Below, in pieces: positions 25,444 to 35,653 of a DNA stretch of 64,000 nt; the stretch's first letter is position 1; each line of letters begins with the position of its first letter. A program made the position numbers and the translations under genes. A model generated the notes under the pieces. It was given only the letters and a program-made list of their open reading frames with translations, ran no database searches and was not told the origin of the DNA. The stretch is from Roseiarcus sp963836695 (GTDB lineage Bacteria; Pseudomonadota; Alphaproteobacteria; Rhizobiales; Beijerinckiaceae): assembly GCA_963836695.1 (NCBI GenBank), contig CAWIKX010000013.1, forward strand, positions 1 to 64,000, read 5' to 3'.

Positions 25444-26313
25444 TCAAGTCTCGGTATGCGCTTGATCGAACCGCAGCACCTCCTCGAATCCCATAAGCCG
25501 GTTCATCTCGGCGAAAGAATAGACCGGCGCACGCGAGCCGAGCGACGAGCCTGTATCGCGGATCTGGCGGTAGATCATTTCCAGAGCCGCGGCGGCGCTG
25601 AGGATGCCCGCGATTGGATGGATGGCGAGCGCAAAGCCGATCTCGGCCAGCCGCGCGTTGGTCAGCATCGGCGTCCGTCCGCCCTCAACCATATTCGCCA
25701 TGAGCAACTTGTCGCCGAGCTCGCGGCCAATCGTGAAGAGCTCGTCTTCCGTTTCGGGCAACTCGATGAACAGCATGTCCGCGCCCGCTTCGGCGTAAGC
25801 GCGGGCGCGCCGAATCGCTTCCTTGAGCCCCAGCGAAGTCCGCGCGTCGGTGCGCGCGACGATGAGAAACTCGGGATTCGTTCGCGCTTCCGCGGCGACC
25901 CTGATCTTGCGCACCATCTCCTCGGTCGGAATGACGCGTCGTTCCGGCGTGTGGCCGCACTTCTTTGGGAATTCCTGGTCCTCGAGCTGGATCGCCGCCG
26001 CGCCGGCACGCTCGTAACCGCGAACCGCGTGACTGACGTTCAGGAGTCCTCCATAGCCGGTGTCGCCATCGGCGATGAGCGGCCTCCCGGCCATTCGCGC
26101 CATCGCTTCGACCCGGCCGACCATATCGGCGTAACTCGCAAGCCCGGCGTCGGGAAGCCCGAGATGGGAGGCCACCACGCCGTAGCCAGTCATGTAGAGC
26201 GCCTCGAAACCCATGGCCGCCGCCATCCGCAGCGAGACCATGTCATAGACGCCTGGCGCCACGATCACCCGATCCTTGGGGCGGGCGTTCAGAAGCTCAC
26301 GCAGCGTTGTCAT
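25444..26313 (-). CDS. Isocitrate lyase/PEP mutase superfamily enzyme
   Basis: A 289-residue TIM-barrel lyase, related to methylisocitrate lyase and carboxyphosphonoenolpyruvate mutase. The metal-binding motif DGDTGYGG and the active-site loop KKCGH with catalytic Cys are present; the loop is followed by TPERR rather than the MxGR of true PrpB. It cleaves or rearranges a C-C or P-C bond in a 2-hydroxy-dicarboxylate. The exact substrate is open. The ATG at 26313 is chosen over the TTG before it. Confidence 0.85.
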   Translation of the reverse strand: MTTLRELLNARPKDRVIVAPGVYDMVSLRMAAAMGFEALYMTGYGVVASHLGLPDAGLASYADMVGRVEAMARMAGRPLIADGDTGYGGLLNVSHAVRGYERAGAAAIQLEDQEFPKKCGHTPERRVIPTEEMVRKIRVAAEARTNPEFLIVARTDARTSLGLKEAIRRARAYAEAGADMLFIELPETEDELFTIGRELGDKLLMANMVEGGRTPMLTNARLAEIGFALAIHPIAGILSAAAALEMIYRQIRDTGSSLGSRAPVYSFAEMNRLMGFEEVLRFDQAHTET

Positions 26314-26529
26314 CAAAGAAGATCCCTAATGTTATTCCCGCGCGCCCTGCCGAGCGTCGTCGGTTGCAGTCGCCTCTGGCGGTCGAGCCGCAGAGCCGCG
26401 CCGCAACACCGCCGTTTGGAGCCCGAGCGCCGCGATTCATTCCGCCTAACTTGCATGTGGGTCGCGGTCACCGATCGGCCAAAAAACAGCGCTAAGACAC
26501 AATCGCACCATTAAGGACGGAGAAACGCA

Positions 26530-26871
26530 ATGAAGAAGTTCCTCGCTCTGTATATGGCCGACGCCTCCGGGATGGCGGAGATGATGAAGAACTCCACCCC
26601 CGAACAACGAAAGAAAGGGACGGCGGCGTGGGAAAAGTGGATGGAGGATAACAAGGCTTCGCTGGCCGACCGCGGCGCCCCGGTCGGAAAGACAAAGCGC
26701 GTCGACGCGAAGGGGACCAAGGACGCGAAAAACGACGTCTGCGGCTATTCGATCGTCCAAGCAAACTCAGTTGATGAAGCGGCAAAGATTTTCGGAAAAG
26801 ATCAGCCGTTCCTGCAAATGCCAGGAGCGACGATCGATCTGATAGAAATTATTGAGATGTCAGGAACGTAG
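26530..26871 (+). CDS. YCII-related domain protein
   Basis: A 113-residue protein starting MKKFLALYMADASGMAEMMK, with the YciI/DGPF-like pattern around residues 55-100 (VCGYSIVQANSVDEAAKIFG, then PGATIDLIEI). GGAGAAA lies before the ATG. Members are small dimeric ferredoxin-like proteins with unclear roles. A single gene. Confidence 0.65.
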   Translation: MKKFLALYMADASGMAEMMKNSTPEQRKKGTAAWEKWMEDNKASLADRGAPVGKTKRVDAKGTKDAKNDVCGYSIVQANSVDEAAKIFGKDQPFLQMPGATIDLIEIIEMSGT

Positions 26872-26996
26872 TCGCTCATTCCTCAACGAATGGGGGTCGC
26901 AGATGCGACCCCCGGCGCACGTTTCAAGCGCAACAGCAATGCCTTAAGGTGCTCTCGCGCGCCTGACGCGACGCGAGAGGACTGGGAGGCAAGCCA

Positions 26997-27422
26997 ATGA
27001 CCATAATCAAGCACAGCATTGACGCCGAAACGGCGGAGAAGGCGATTACGGCGGCGGCAAAGAAGGCGACCGAACTCAAGCTCAAAATGTGCATCGCCAT
27101 CAGCGACGAGGCCGGCGATATCAAGGCCTTCCTTCGCATGGACGGTGCGCCCAAACTTTCGATCGATATCGCGCAGAACAAGGCCTATACCGCCGCCTCG
27201 TTTTCGATGCCGACCCATGCCTGGTTCGACTTCATCAAGGACGATCCGCCGCTGCTCCACGGGATTACTCACACGCCACGCCTGACCGTCTTTGGCGGCG
27301 GATTTCCGATCAAACTCGAGGGCGAGATCGTTGGCGCGATCGGTTTGAGCGGCGGGCACTATACGCAGGACATGGAATGCGCGCGGGCGGGGCTGGCGGC
27401 GATCGGCGCCGAGCTGCTGTAG
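26997..27422 (+). CDS. GlcG/HbpS family (DUF336) protein
   Basis: A 141-residue GlcG/HbpS-like protein: TAEKAITAAAKKATELKLKM, then ISDEAGDIKAFLRMDGAPKL, then TPRLTVFGGGFPI and GAIGLSGGHYTQDMECARAG. The family includes heme-binding sensor subunits and proteins of glycolate or diol metabolism. A GGGAGGC site precedes the ATG. Confidence 0.85.
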   Translation: MTIIKHSIDAETAEKAITAAAKKATELKLKMCIAISDEAGDIKAFLRMDGAPKLSIDIAQNKAYTAASFSMPTHAWFDFIKDDPPLLHGITHTPRLTVFGGGFPIKLEGEIVGAIGLSGGHYTQDMECARAGLAAIGAELL

Positions 27423-27586
27423 GCGCCGGACGCCCACGCAGGGCGTCCCAGCGGAAGCGCCGCGCGCTAAAGCAAGCGCCATCGTTCCTGTGAATCGCAG
27501 AGCGAGACCTGCAGCGCCGGAAGCCATGCCATGCTATCCATGGGGTGCGGCGCTTCGTCCGCGCTGAAGTCCAAGAGGGGAACGCG

Positions 27587-29029
27587 ATGCTGGTCCGTGG
27601 CGTAGCGGGCTCAATCGCGGTCATCCTGTTTGCCGGGTCTGTGGCGCCCGCCGCTGACGCATCGCCAGGAGACGCTTCGTCGCCATCGCAAGGCGCGCCA
27701 GCTCCCGCGCCGCCCGTGATGTCGGCTTCGGGCGCTTCTGTGAGCGCCGCGCCTTTCCTGATCTTGCCCGCGCTGCCGTCCGATTATTTCGCGACCACGC
27801 CTCATCTTCTCGGCGAGTGGCCAGGCATCCGCTCGAAGCTCAACGATCTCGGCATTCAGGTCTCGCTGACCGGGGTCGACGAAGCGGTCATGAACCTCTC
27901 CGGCGGCGAGCGCCGCATAGCCCGGGAGGCCGGGCAGGTCGCGCTTCAGGCCGAATTCGACTTGCAAAAGAGTTTAGGGCTCCAGGGCGCGCGCTTCTTG
28001 GTCACGCTTGTCGATCGGTGGGGCCGGGACGCCGCAACCGACGCGGGCATCCCGGCTCTGCAATTGCTCAACGAAGTCTACGGGCGCGGCAACATTCTCC
28101 GCCTTGAGCAATTCGCCTGGGATCAAAAATGGTTCGACGACCGGCTGGAGACCACAGTCGGCCGCCTCGCGTTCGGCGATGAGTTTTTCACCTACCCTTG
28201 CGATTTCATCAATCTGACCTTTTGTCCCGGGCAGGCGGGCAATCTTGTGGGCGACTACATCTACAACTGGCCAGTCAGCCAGTGGGCGGCCGTGGCCAAA
28301 GTGAATTTCGGGTCCGAGGGCTATTTCAAGGCCGGGGTTTTCGATGCGAACACCGCCTACCTTGATACGACGCCCAATCCCGCGCTTTGGCCAACCATGC
28401 CCGGCGAGTCGCAAGGCGTCATCGTTCCCGCAGAAGTCGCCTGGACGCCGAAATTCAACGGCCTCTCGGGAAGCTACCAGATTGGCGGTTGGTGGAATAA
28501 CAGCGCGGCGCCGAATGTCGCGACCAGCATCAACGGAGAGCCCATCTTGGTGTCAGGGCTGCCCGGCGTTCCCGGTCACGGACGCTACGGATTTTCCACC
28601 GTGTTGCAGCAGCAACTCGCCCTTGCGCCCGACAATCCGGATAAGAAGAACAATGGGCTGAACGTCTTTCTCCTCGCGTCTTACGCGGATCGCCGCACGT
28701 CCACCACCGACTACCAGATCTTCGGGGGAATCGTTCAATACGGCCTTGGGCCCTGGAGGCCGAGGGACGGATATGGGATTGCGATCGGCACCACGCACGT
28801 CAATCCGAACATCGCGAATGGGCAGATCCTGGCCAACGCCCTGGGCGTCGGCCCAGGCTTCGTGCAGCACAACGAATACGTAACGGAAGCTTGGTATGGG
28901 TGGCAGACGACGCCCTGGCTGAACCTAAAGCTCGACGCCCAGTACGTAATCTGCCCCGGTGGGTATACGGCGCCGACCAATCGCAACGCATTTGTGCTGG
29001 GTGTGAGAACGACGGTCGATTTCTTCTAG
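27587..29029 (+). CDS. OprB-family carbohydrate porin
   Basis: About 480 residues. A signal peptide (MLVRGVAGSIAVILFAGSVAPAA) leads into a Pro/Ser-rich linker, then the OprB barrel begins at LLGEWPGIRSKLNDLGIQV. Blocks typical of OprB are YGRGNILRLEQFAW, GRLAFGDEFFTYPCDFINLT and the C-terminal TNRNAFVLGVRTTVDFF with a terminal Phe needed for outer-membrane assembly. The sugar porter follows 51 bases later, so an uptake pair is likely. AGAGGGG lies before the ATG. Confidence 0.85.
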   Translation: MLVRGVAGSIAVILFAGSVAPAADASPGDASSPSQGAPAPAPPVMSASGASVSAAPFLILPALPSDYFATTPHLLGEWPGIRSKLNDLGIQVSLTGVDEAVMNLSGGERRIAREAGQVALQAEFDLQKSLGLQGARFLVTLVDRWGRDAATDAGIPALQLLNEVYGRGNILRLEQFAWDQKWFDDRLETTVGRLAFGDEFFTYPCDFINLTFCPGQAGNLVGDYIYNWPVSQWAAVAKVNFGSEGYFKAGVFDANTAYLDTTPNPALWPTMPGESQGVIVPAEVAWTPKFNGLSGSYQIGGWWNNSAAPNVATSINGEPILVSGLPGVPGHGRYGFSTVLQQQLALAPDNPDKKNNGLNVFLLASYADRRTSTTDYQIFGGIVQYGLGPWRPRDGYGIAIGTTHVNPNIANGQILANALGVGPGFVQHNEYVTEAWYGWQTTPWLNLKLDAQYVICPGGYTAPTNRNAFVLGVRTTVDFF

Positions 29030-29080
29030 AGTTTTCTCCGCCGCCCCGTAAGGCGACGGCGGAAGGGGGAGGATGGGCGC

Positions 29081-30541
29081 ATGGCTGATGGAGAGCGGCG
29101 GGTCGCAGCAAGCAGACCCGGCGGCGATTCGCCAGGCGAAGGTCCGAGTGTCATCCCTGACAAGCTTCCTTTCGCCCGCGCCGCCAGCATCATTGCCGTC
29201 ATTCTGTTGGCTGGGGCCCTTTTCGGCTACGACCAAGGCGTCATCTCCGGCGCGCTCATCGGAATCGAGAAAGCGTTCGATGTCGGACACGTCGCGCTTG
29301 AGATCGTCACCAGTTGGGTAACTTTGGGCGCCCTATTCGGGTCGCTCGCCGGCGGTTACGCGGCCGACCTTTTTGGCCGAAAGCGTACGCTGCTCGCTGC
29401 GGCTGCTCTTTTCGTCATCGGCGCGCTCGTGCAGGCCCTCGCCCCGAACGTGCCAATCCTGGTCTTCGGTAGGCTCGTGGCTGGCTTTGGCGTTGGCGTC
29501 GCCGCGGTCGCCGCTCCGCTTTACGCCGCGGAACTCGCCCCCGCCGCACAGCGTGGACGGTTCGTCTCGGCGTATCAGCTCGCGATCACCGTCGGCATTT
29601 TCGTCGCCTATTTCGTCAACCAGGCGCTTGCTGGTCCCGACGGTTGGCGCAAGATGCTCGGTGTCGCAGCCGTTCCTGGCGCCCTCCTCGCACTCGCCGT
29701 GCTGATCGCAGTCGAGTCGCCGCGCTGGTTCGCCAAGGTCGGGCGCCGCGAGGACGCCCTCCGCACGCTCGTCGCTCTCGGCGCACAGCATGATGCCGAG
29801 GCGCGGCTCGCAGCGATCGCGAAGTCGTTGCGCGCTGAGGTCAAAACGCCGTCCTGGGGGGAAGTGTTTGCAGCACGTTGGCGAACGCCGCTGATGATCG
29901 GCCTTGGGCTTGCCGTCCTGCAGCAGCTTACCGGTATCAACGCCATCATCTATTACTCCAACAGCATCTTCGCCGCCGCGGGCTATGCGACGCCCGCAGA
30001 GCAAGCCCAAGCCACAACTTGGGGGATCGGAGCGGTCAATGTGCTCTCGACCTTCATCGCGATCGCTTTCATCGATGGCCTCGGCCGGCGCCCGCTGCTG
30101 ATCGCGGGGCTCATCGGTATGGCGCTCAGCCTCGCGGTGGTCGGCTTCGCGTTTTGGCAATCGGGGACGGAGGGCAGCCTCGGAAGCTCGGCCGGCGTCG
30201 TCACGCTTGGCGCGCTTGTCGTCTTCATCATCTCGTTCGCATTCTCGGCTGGCCCGGTCACGTGGACAGTCATCAACGAGATTTATCCAAACGAGATTCG
30301 TGGACGGGCCGTGGCGGTGGCGACAGCGGTCAACTGGGGCGCGGCGTTCCTAGTCAGCGCATTCTTCTTGTCGTTGGTGAAGGCAATCGGACAGGCTTAC
30401 ACCTTCTGGCTGTTCGCCGCCTTCTGCGTCATCGGCCTCGTCTGGGTCATCGTCGGCGTGCCCGAGACCCGAGGCCGTTCGCTGGAGGAGATCGAGGCGT
30501 CGTGGACGCACGTTCCATCAGCCCGCGCTAAATCGAGCTAA
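29081..30541 (+). CDS. Sugar porter family MFS transporter
   Basis: A 486-residue sugar:H+ symporter with 12 helices. Sugar-porter signatures are present: LFGYDQGVISGALIGIE in helix 1, GGYAADLFGRKRTLL in loop 2-3, VESPRWFAKVGR after helix 6, the QQLTGINAIIYYSNSIF segment in helix 7, and VPETRGRSLEEIE at the end. It probably imports the sugar that enters through the OprB porin upstream. The stop overlaps the opposing glnE by four bases. Confidence 0.9.
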   Translation: MADGERRVAASRPGGDSPGEGPSVIPDKLPFARAASIIAVILLAGALFGYDQGVISGALIGIEKAFDVGHVALEIVTSWVTLGALFGSLAGGYAADLFGRKRTLLAAAALFVIGALVQALAPNVPILVFGRLVAGFGVGVAAVAAPLYAAELAPAAQRGRFVSAYQLAITVGIFVAYFVNQALAGPDGWRKMLGVAAVPGALLALAVLIAVESPRWFAKVGRREDALRTLVALGAQHDAEARLAAIAKSLRAEVKTPSWGEVFAARWRTPLMIGLGLAVLQQLTGINAIIYYSNSIFAAAGYATPAEQAQATTWGIGAVNVLSTFIAIAFIDGLGRRPLLIAGLIGMALSLAVVGFAFWQSGTEGSLGSSAGVVTLGALVVFIISFAFSAGPVTWTVINEIYPNEIRGRAVAVATAVNWGAAFLVSAFFLSLVKAIGQAYTFWLFAAFCVIGLVWVIVGVPETRGRSLEEIEASWTHVPSARAKSS

Positions 30542-33465
30542 CCGCCGAGGATCGTCTCGAAGACAGCCCGCACGCGCTTGCGCGCTTCGCCGAGCGCGGC
30601 CGCGAACGCCTCGAAATCGGGAAAGCCGACTGCCGTCGCGATGCGGCGCTTGACGCCGGCCGCTGCCTTGGCCGGATCGAACGGGCCGGAGGTCGACAGG
30701 CGCATGAACTGCGTCGCGTCGGTGTAAAGCCGGTGCGCGTCGATGAGGATCTCGGCCTGTTCGGGGGTGAGCAGCTCCGCGCGGCCTGCCTGTTCCACCA
30801 CCTTGCGGGTCGAGACGTCGAGGATCGCCGGATGCTGTCGCGCGAAGACCAATTGCAGATATTGGGCGATGAACTCGATGTCGATGAGTCCGCCCGCTGC
30901 GAGCTTCAGGTCCCAGACGTCGCTATCGCCCTTTTCGGAGGCGATAAGCGCACGCATGGCGCGCGTTTCCTGAACGATTTTGGCGGTGTCGCGCTTGCGG
31001 GTCAGCGTCTGCCGCACTGTTCTTGCGAGGTCGGTATCAAGGGTCGTGTCGCCAGCGACGAAGCGAGCGCGGGTCAGCGCCATGTGCTCCCAGGTCTCCG
31101 CCTCCCCCTCCTGGTAAAGCTTGAACGACGCGAACTGAGTCGCAAGCGGACCCTTGCGCCCGGATGGCCTCAGCCGCATGTCGACTTCGTAAAGGCGCCC
31201 CGCTTTTGTGGGCGCGGTCAGAGCCGAGATGAGGCGCTGGGTCAGGCGCGCATAGTAAAGGCTCGGACCCAAGCGCTTCCGGCCATCCAACTCGCTCGCT
31301 TCCGCAGGGAAATCGTAGATGAGCATGAGATCGAGATCGGAGGCCGCGGTCATCTCGCGCGAGCCGAGCTTGCCAAGCGCCACAATCGCGACTCGGCCGC
31401 CGTTGACGCGCCCGTGCTCGGTCTGAAAGGCCTCGATCACCCGCTTGAGCAGCGCGGCGATCAGCCCCTGCGCCAGTGCGCTGTAGGCGCGCCCGGCCCG
31501 ATCGGGGTCGAGGCGCCCCGACAGCAAATTAAGGCCGATATGAAATGTCTCCTCGGCGGCGAAGTCGCGCGCCAGATCGAGCGCATCCTCGGCGCTGTGC
31601 CCTTGAGACACAAACCTCTCCACCCGCGCGCCCATCGCCTCGTCGTCGAAGCTCACGTCCAAGTCGGAGCTGCGCGCCGGGTCGATCGCCGCGTCGAGCA
31701 CGTGGGGCCGCGTCGCGATCACGTGCGCGAGCCTGGGGGCGCTGCCCAGCACATCGCCGAACAATTGGCGCAGAGAGGCGTTCGAGCGCAGGATCGACAA
31801 GAGTTCGACGCTCGCGGGCATATGCGCCAGTGCTTCGTCGAAGGCGGAAAGCGCGGCGTCGGCGTCGCCCGATCCGGCGAAGGCTTCGAGGAGCGCCGGC
31901 GTCAATTCCGTCAGCACCTCCCGCGCGCGGGCGCTGCGGACCGCCGCGCGCCGGCCAAAATGCCAGCCGCGAACGGTCTCAGCCGCGGCTTCCGGACGCT
32001 GAAAGCCAAGCGCGCTTAAGGTAGCGAGCGTCGCTGGATCGTCGGTGACGCCGGTGAAAACAAGATTGCCTGAAGCCACGCTAAGAGCCGGCGCGTCCTC
32101 GAACAGGTGCGCGTAATGCCGCTCGACCTCCGTCAGGTGATGCGTGAGATCGGTAGCGAATCCCTCGAGCTCCGCATATCCGCAGAACTGGGCGAAGCGC
32201 GTCAGCGCCTCTCGCTCGAAGGGAAGGCGCTGCGTCTGCTCGTCGGCGACCATTTGCAGCCGATGCTCGACACGGCGCAAATACGCATAGGCGGAAGTGA
32301 GATCGTCGACCGCTTCCCCGCTGATCCATTTGTCCGCGCAGAGGACCTTCAGCATGTCGAGGGTGCGCGAGCCGCGCATTTGCGGACGGCGGCCGCCAAA
32401 AATGAGCTGCTGCGTCTGGACGAAAAACTCGATCTCGCGGATGCCGCCGCGTCCAAGCTTGACATCGTGGCCGGGCACGACGACTTGCTCGTGGCCGCGC
32501 ACGGCATGGATCTGGCGCTTCATCGCGTGGATGTCGGCGATCGCCGCATAGTCGAAATACTTGCGCCAGATAAACGGCGCGAGATCGACGAGGAAACGCT
32601 CGCCAAGCTTGAGGTCGCCTGCCGCCGGACGGGCTTTGATCAGCGCCGCGCGTTCCCAGTTCTGGCCCACCGTCTCGTAATATTGATAGGCGCTCGCAGT
32701 CGAGAGCGCGACCGGCGTCGAGGCGGGATCAGGCCGTAAGCGCAGATCGACCCGCAGCACGTAGCCGTCGCTCGTCCGCTCCTGCAGGAGGCGCGCCAGC
32801 GCTCGCGTCAGGCGCGCGAACATCGGTCCGGGCTCCGTGCCTTCCGGAATCGAGGGCGACGCGGAATCGTAGAGCACGATCAGATCGGTGTCGCTCGAAT
32901 AATTGAGCTCGCGCGCGCCATGCTTACCGAGCGCCAGCACCACCAGACCCGAGCCGTTCTCAATATCGGGCGCATCCGGATCGAGCGCTAAAAGTCCGGT
33001 GCGCGCGTGGTTGCGCAAGAGGAAATTGACCGCGGCGCCGACGGCGGCGTCAGCGAAACGGGTCAGCGCCTCGGTCGCCTGGGTGACGTCCCAAACGCCT
33101 CCGATGTCGGCGAGCGCGATGAGAAGCGCCGATTCGCGTTTGGCGCGCCTTAGCGCCGGCATGAGGTCCGCGTCGTGCTCGTCGCGTCGCAACGCGAGCG
33201 CCTGGACGAGCGCATCAAGCGATTCGCTTGGGCTGCGCCTGAGCAGCCGAACAAGCCTCGCCGGATCCTCCTGGATGAGTCCCCAGAGGTAAGGCGAGTG
33301 ATCGGCGAGGCCAAGAAGGACGTCACGCGTGCGGCCGCGTTCGAGTTCGCGCTTAAGCCCAGCGGCGGGCGAAGCATCGAGCAACTCAGCAAGGCTACGA
33401 CGCGCTTCCGCCGGCGTGGAAAGCACCGGCGCATCGATGAGGCCTTCAGCGAGCGTTGCGGTCAT
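30538..33465 (-). CDS. glnE: Bifunctional glutamine synthetase adenylyltransferase/removase
   Basis: A 975-residue GlnE, which adds or removes AMP on glutamine synthetase in response to PII. Both nucleotidyltransferase domains are seen: GKHGARELNYSSDTDLIVLY in the N-terminal (removase) half and GKLGSREMTAASDLDLMLIY in the C-terminal half. It is the last gene of a degP-regulator-kinase-glnE run on this strand; its start overlaps the kinase gene, suggesting coupling. Confidence 0.95.
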   Translation of the reverse strand: MTATLAEGLIDAPVLSTPAEARRSLAELLDASPAAGLKRELERGRTRDVLLGLADHSPYLWGLIQEDPARLVRLLRRSPSESLDALVQALALRRDEHDADLMPALRRAKRESALLIALADIGGVWDVTQATEALTRFADAAVGAAVNFLLRNHARTGLLALDPDAPDIENGSGLVVLALGKHGARELNYSSDTDLIVLYDSASPSIPEGTEPGPMFARLTRALARLLQERTSDGYVLRVDLRLRPDPASTPVALSTASAYQYYETVGQNWERAALIKARPAAGDLKLGERFLVDLAPFIWRKYFDYAAIADIHAMKRQIHAVRGHEQVVVPGHDVKLGRGGIREIEFFVQTQQLIFGGRRPQMRGSRTLDMLKVLCADKWISGEAVDDLTSAYAYLRRVEHRLQMVADEQTQRLPFEREALTRFAQFCGYAELEGFATDLTHHLTEVERHYAHLFEDAPALSVASGNLVFTGVTDDPATLATLSALGFQRPEAAAETVRGWHFGRRAAVRSARAREVLTELTPALLEAFAGSGDADAALSAFDEALAHMPASVELLSILRSNASLRQLFGDVLGSAPRLAHVIATRPHVLDAAIDPARSSDLDVSFDDEAMGARVERFVSQGHSAEDALDLARDFAAEETFHIGLNLLSGRLDPDRAGRAYSALAQGLIAALLKRVIEAFQTEHGRVNGGRVAIVALGKLGSREMTAASDLDLMLIYDFPAEASELDGRKRLGPSLYYARLTQRLISALTAPTKAGRLYEVDMRLRPSGRKGPLATQFASFKLYQEGEAETWEHMALTRARFVAGDTTLDTDLARTVRQTLTRKRDTAKIVQETRAMRALIASEKGDSDVWDLKLAAGGLIDIEFIAQYLQLVFARQHPAILDVSTRKVVEQAGRAELLTPEQAEILIDAHRLYTDATQFMRLSTSGPFDPAKAAAGVKRRIATAVGFPDFEAFAAALGEARKRVRAVFETILGG

Positions 33466-34903
33466 TCAGCACGAGGTCGGCAGGGATCAGGGCTTTTGGC
33501 GGGTCGTCCGCCACCGCGGGCAAAGTGAGGCGCACGCGAAGTCCGGGCTGATTATCCTCGAGTTCGACCGTTCCGCCATGCATCCGCGCGACGGCGGCGG
33601 CGAGCGAGAGTCCGAGCCCGGAACCCGGCCGCGAACGCGACCCCTCGAGCCGGACAAACCGATCGAGCACCCGCGCCCGGTCCGCTGGCCCAATTCCCGG
33701 CCCCCGGTCAGCGATCGTCAACACGACGGATTGGCCGGCGCGCCGCGCCGAGATGACGACGTCGGGTTTCGCCGCGGTCTCGCCGACGCCCCTTGGCGGC
33801 GCGCCGTATTTGAGCGCGTTGTCGACGAGATTGGCGATCGCCTGCCCGAACAGTTCGCGGTTTCCCCGAATCTTAAGCCCGTCCTCGGCGTGGACAGTCA
33901 GCGCCACGCCCTCTTCTTCAGCGATCGGCTCATAGAGCTCGGCGACGCTCCTCGCCGCCTCGCTGACGTCGAGAGGCTGAAGCGGCCCCAGATCTCCGCC
34001 CGCTTCCGCGCGGGCGATCAACAAGAGCGCGTTGAAAATGCGGATCAGTTGGTCCGATTCTTCGATCGTCTTCTCCAGCGCCTGGCGATAGGAGGCGGCG
34101 TCGTCGCCGAAGGCAAGCGCCGCTTCGGCATGGTTGCGCAGGCGCGTGAGAGGCGTGCGCAAATCATGCGCGATGTTGTCGGAAACCTCCTGCAGGCCGG
34201 TCATCAGCACGGAGATCCGACCGAGCATCTCGTTGAGGCCTTCCGCCAGCCGGTCCAACTCGTCGCCTGAGCCTGACACCGGCAGGCGTCGGGAGAGGTC
34301 GCCGGCCATGATTCCCTGGGCGGAGGTATTCATGTCGTCGATGCGCTTGAGCACGCGCCGCGCCACGAACAGGGCGCCGACCGCACCGAGGGCGGCGAAG
34401 AACACGAGCGAAATGGCGAGCGCCCGCACCATCACCTTGCCGATGCGAGCGCGGTCGCCGAGGTCATGGCCGATGAGCAGCCTAAAGCCGCCGGGCAGAA
34501 TATAGACGCCCACCAGCGCCTGCCGTCCGCGATCGCTGCTCCCGCTGCCGCGGTATATGATGGGCACAAAGCCCGGGTGCAGCAGCACCTCGGTGGGAAT
34601 TTGGTCGACATTGCCGGCGAGCGGTTCGCCGATCGGGTTGGTGAGCAGGTAGAGGGACGCGCCAGGCTCGCGTTTGCGCGCCTCGATGACGGCTTCGAGC
34701 CGTCTTATCCCGGCATTGTCGAAGGTGTCGATGAGGCCCTGGGATTCCGCGTCGATGGTCCGCGCGATCTCCCTGTCGACCACCGATACGACCTGCCAGG
34801 CGATGACGGTTAGGACGATGCCGGCGCCGACCGCGCTGAGGAGAAGGATCGCCAGCGCGAGGCGGAAAGCGGTGGCGCCGAAGAGCTTACCGAGCGCCGT
34901 CAC
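33446..34903 (-). CDS. Membrane sensor histidine kinase with HAMP domain
   Basis: A 485-residue kinase. Membrane helices lie near residues 12-35 and 160-180 with a periplasmic sensor between, then HAMP (RRVLKRIDDMNTSAQGIMAG). HisKA has the phospho-acceptor His in NIAHDLRTPLTRLR. The HATPase domain follows (NLVDNALKYG, DRGPGIGP, GSGLGLSL). It works with the adjacent OmpR-type regulator. Its 3' end overlaps glnE and its 5' end overlaps the regulator gene. Confidence 0.9.
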   Translation of the reverse strand: MTALGKLFGATAFRLALAILLLSAVGAGIVLTVIAWQVVSVVDREIARTIDAESQGLIDTFDNAGIRRLEAVIEARKREPGASLYLLTNPIGEPLAGNVDQIPTEVLLHPGFVPIIYRGSGSSDRGRQALVGVYILPGGFRLLIGHDLGDRARIGKVMVRALAISLVFFAALGAVGALFVARRVLKRIDDMNTSAQGIMAGDLSRRLPVSGSGDELDRLAEGLNEMLGRISVLMTGLQEVSDNIAHDLRTPLTRLRNHAEAALAFGDDAASYRQALEKTIEESDQLIRIFNALLLIARAEAGGDLGPLQPLDVSEAARSVAELYEPIAEEEGVALTVHAEDGLKIRGNRELFGQAIANLVDNALKYGAPPRGVGETAAKPDVVISARRAGQSVVLTIADRGPGIGPADRARVLDRFVRLEGSRSRPGSGLGLSLAAAVARMHGGTVELEDNQPGLRVRLTLPAVADDPPKALIPADLVLNDRNAR

Positions 34904-35579
34904 GAATTATGTAACCGGCGCCGCGAACCGTATTGAGCAGCGGCGCGTCGAAATCGCGATCGATCTTGGCGCGCAGGCGCGACACGTGCACATCGATCAC
35001 ATTGGTCTGCGGATCGAAGTGATAGTCCCACACATGTTCGAGCAGCATGGTGCGGGTGACCACCTTGCCGGCGTTTTGCATCAGATATTCGAGCAACCGG
35101 AATTCGCGCGGCTGGAGCACGATTTCCTCGGCCTGGCGGGTGACCTTGTGGGACAGCCGGTCAAGCGTGAGATCGGCGACGCGGAGCACCGTCTCCTCCG
35201 GCGCGCCCTTCGGGCCGCGGCGGGCCAGCGCTTCGACCCGGGCCAGAAGCTCGGAGAACGCATAAGGTTTTGACAGATAGTCATCGCCGCCGGCGCGCAG
35301 CCCCTTGACCCGGTCGTCGACCTGCCCCAGCGCGGAGAGGATCAGGACCGGCGTCTCGTTCTTCTGCTCGCGAAGAGCGCCGACGAGGGTCAAGCCGTCC
35401 ATCTTCGGCAACATGCGGTCGACGATGGCGACGTCATAGGCCCCCTCAAGGGCCAAATCGTAGCCGGTCACGCCGTCATTGGCCTGGTCGGCGATATGTC
35501 CGGCCTCGCGGAACGCCTTGGACAGATACGCAGCCGCGTCTCGGTCATCTTCGATGATAAGGATGCGCATGTCCGACAT
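34887..35579 (-). CDS. OmpR-family response regulator
   Basis: A 230-residue regulator: receiver domain (MRILIIEDDRDAAAYLSKAF; phospho-acceptor Asp in DVAIVDRMLPKMDG; Lys in YLSKPYAFSEL), then a winged helix (LRVADLTLDRLSHKVTRQAE, FRLLEYLMQNAGKVV, DVHVSRLRAKID). The ATG at 35579 has GAGGA at a proper distance; a longer frame to 35654 runs into the upstream terminator. It probably controls envelope-stress genes, as in homologous degP-linked loci. Confidence 0.9.
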   Translation of the reverse strand: MSDMRILIIEDDRDAAAYLSKAFREAGHIADQANDGVTGYDLALEGAYDVAIVDRMLPKMDGLTLVGALREQKNETPVLILSALGQVDDRVKGLRAGGDDYLSKPYAFSELLARVEALARRGPKGAPEETVLRVADLTLDRLSHKVTRQAEEIVLQPREFRLLEYLMQNAGKVVTRTMLLEHVWDYHFDPQTNVIDVHVSRLRAKIDRDFDAPLLNTVRGAGYIIRDGAR

Positions 35580-35603
35580 ATAGCGAATCCTCAGGCCCGA
35601 GGC

Positions 35604-35653
35604 CAAAAAAAGGATGGCGGCAGGCCCGCGGGGGATGATGGGGCCTGCCGCCA
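35604..35653 (-). terminator. Rho-independent terminator after degP
   Basis: On the minus strand, GGCGGCAGGCCC pairs with GGGCCTGCCGCC, followed by a run of seven T. It lies between the degP stop and the response-regulator start, so the two-component genes probably also have their own promoter or depend on readthrough. Confidence 0.75.

Noticed and set aside
30733..32019. 428-codon plus-strand frame opposite glnE
   Set aside because: Antisense to conserved glnE domains; no own motif.
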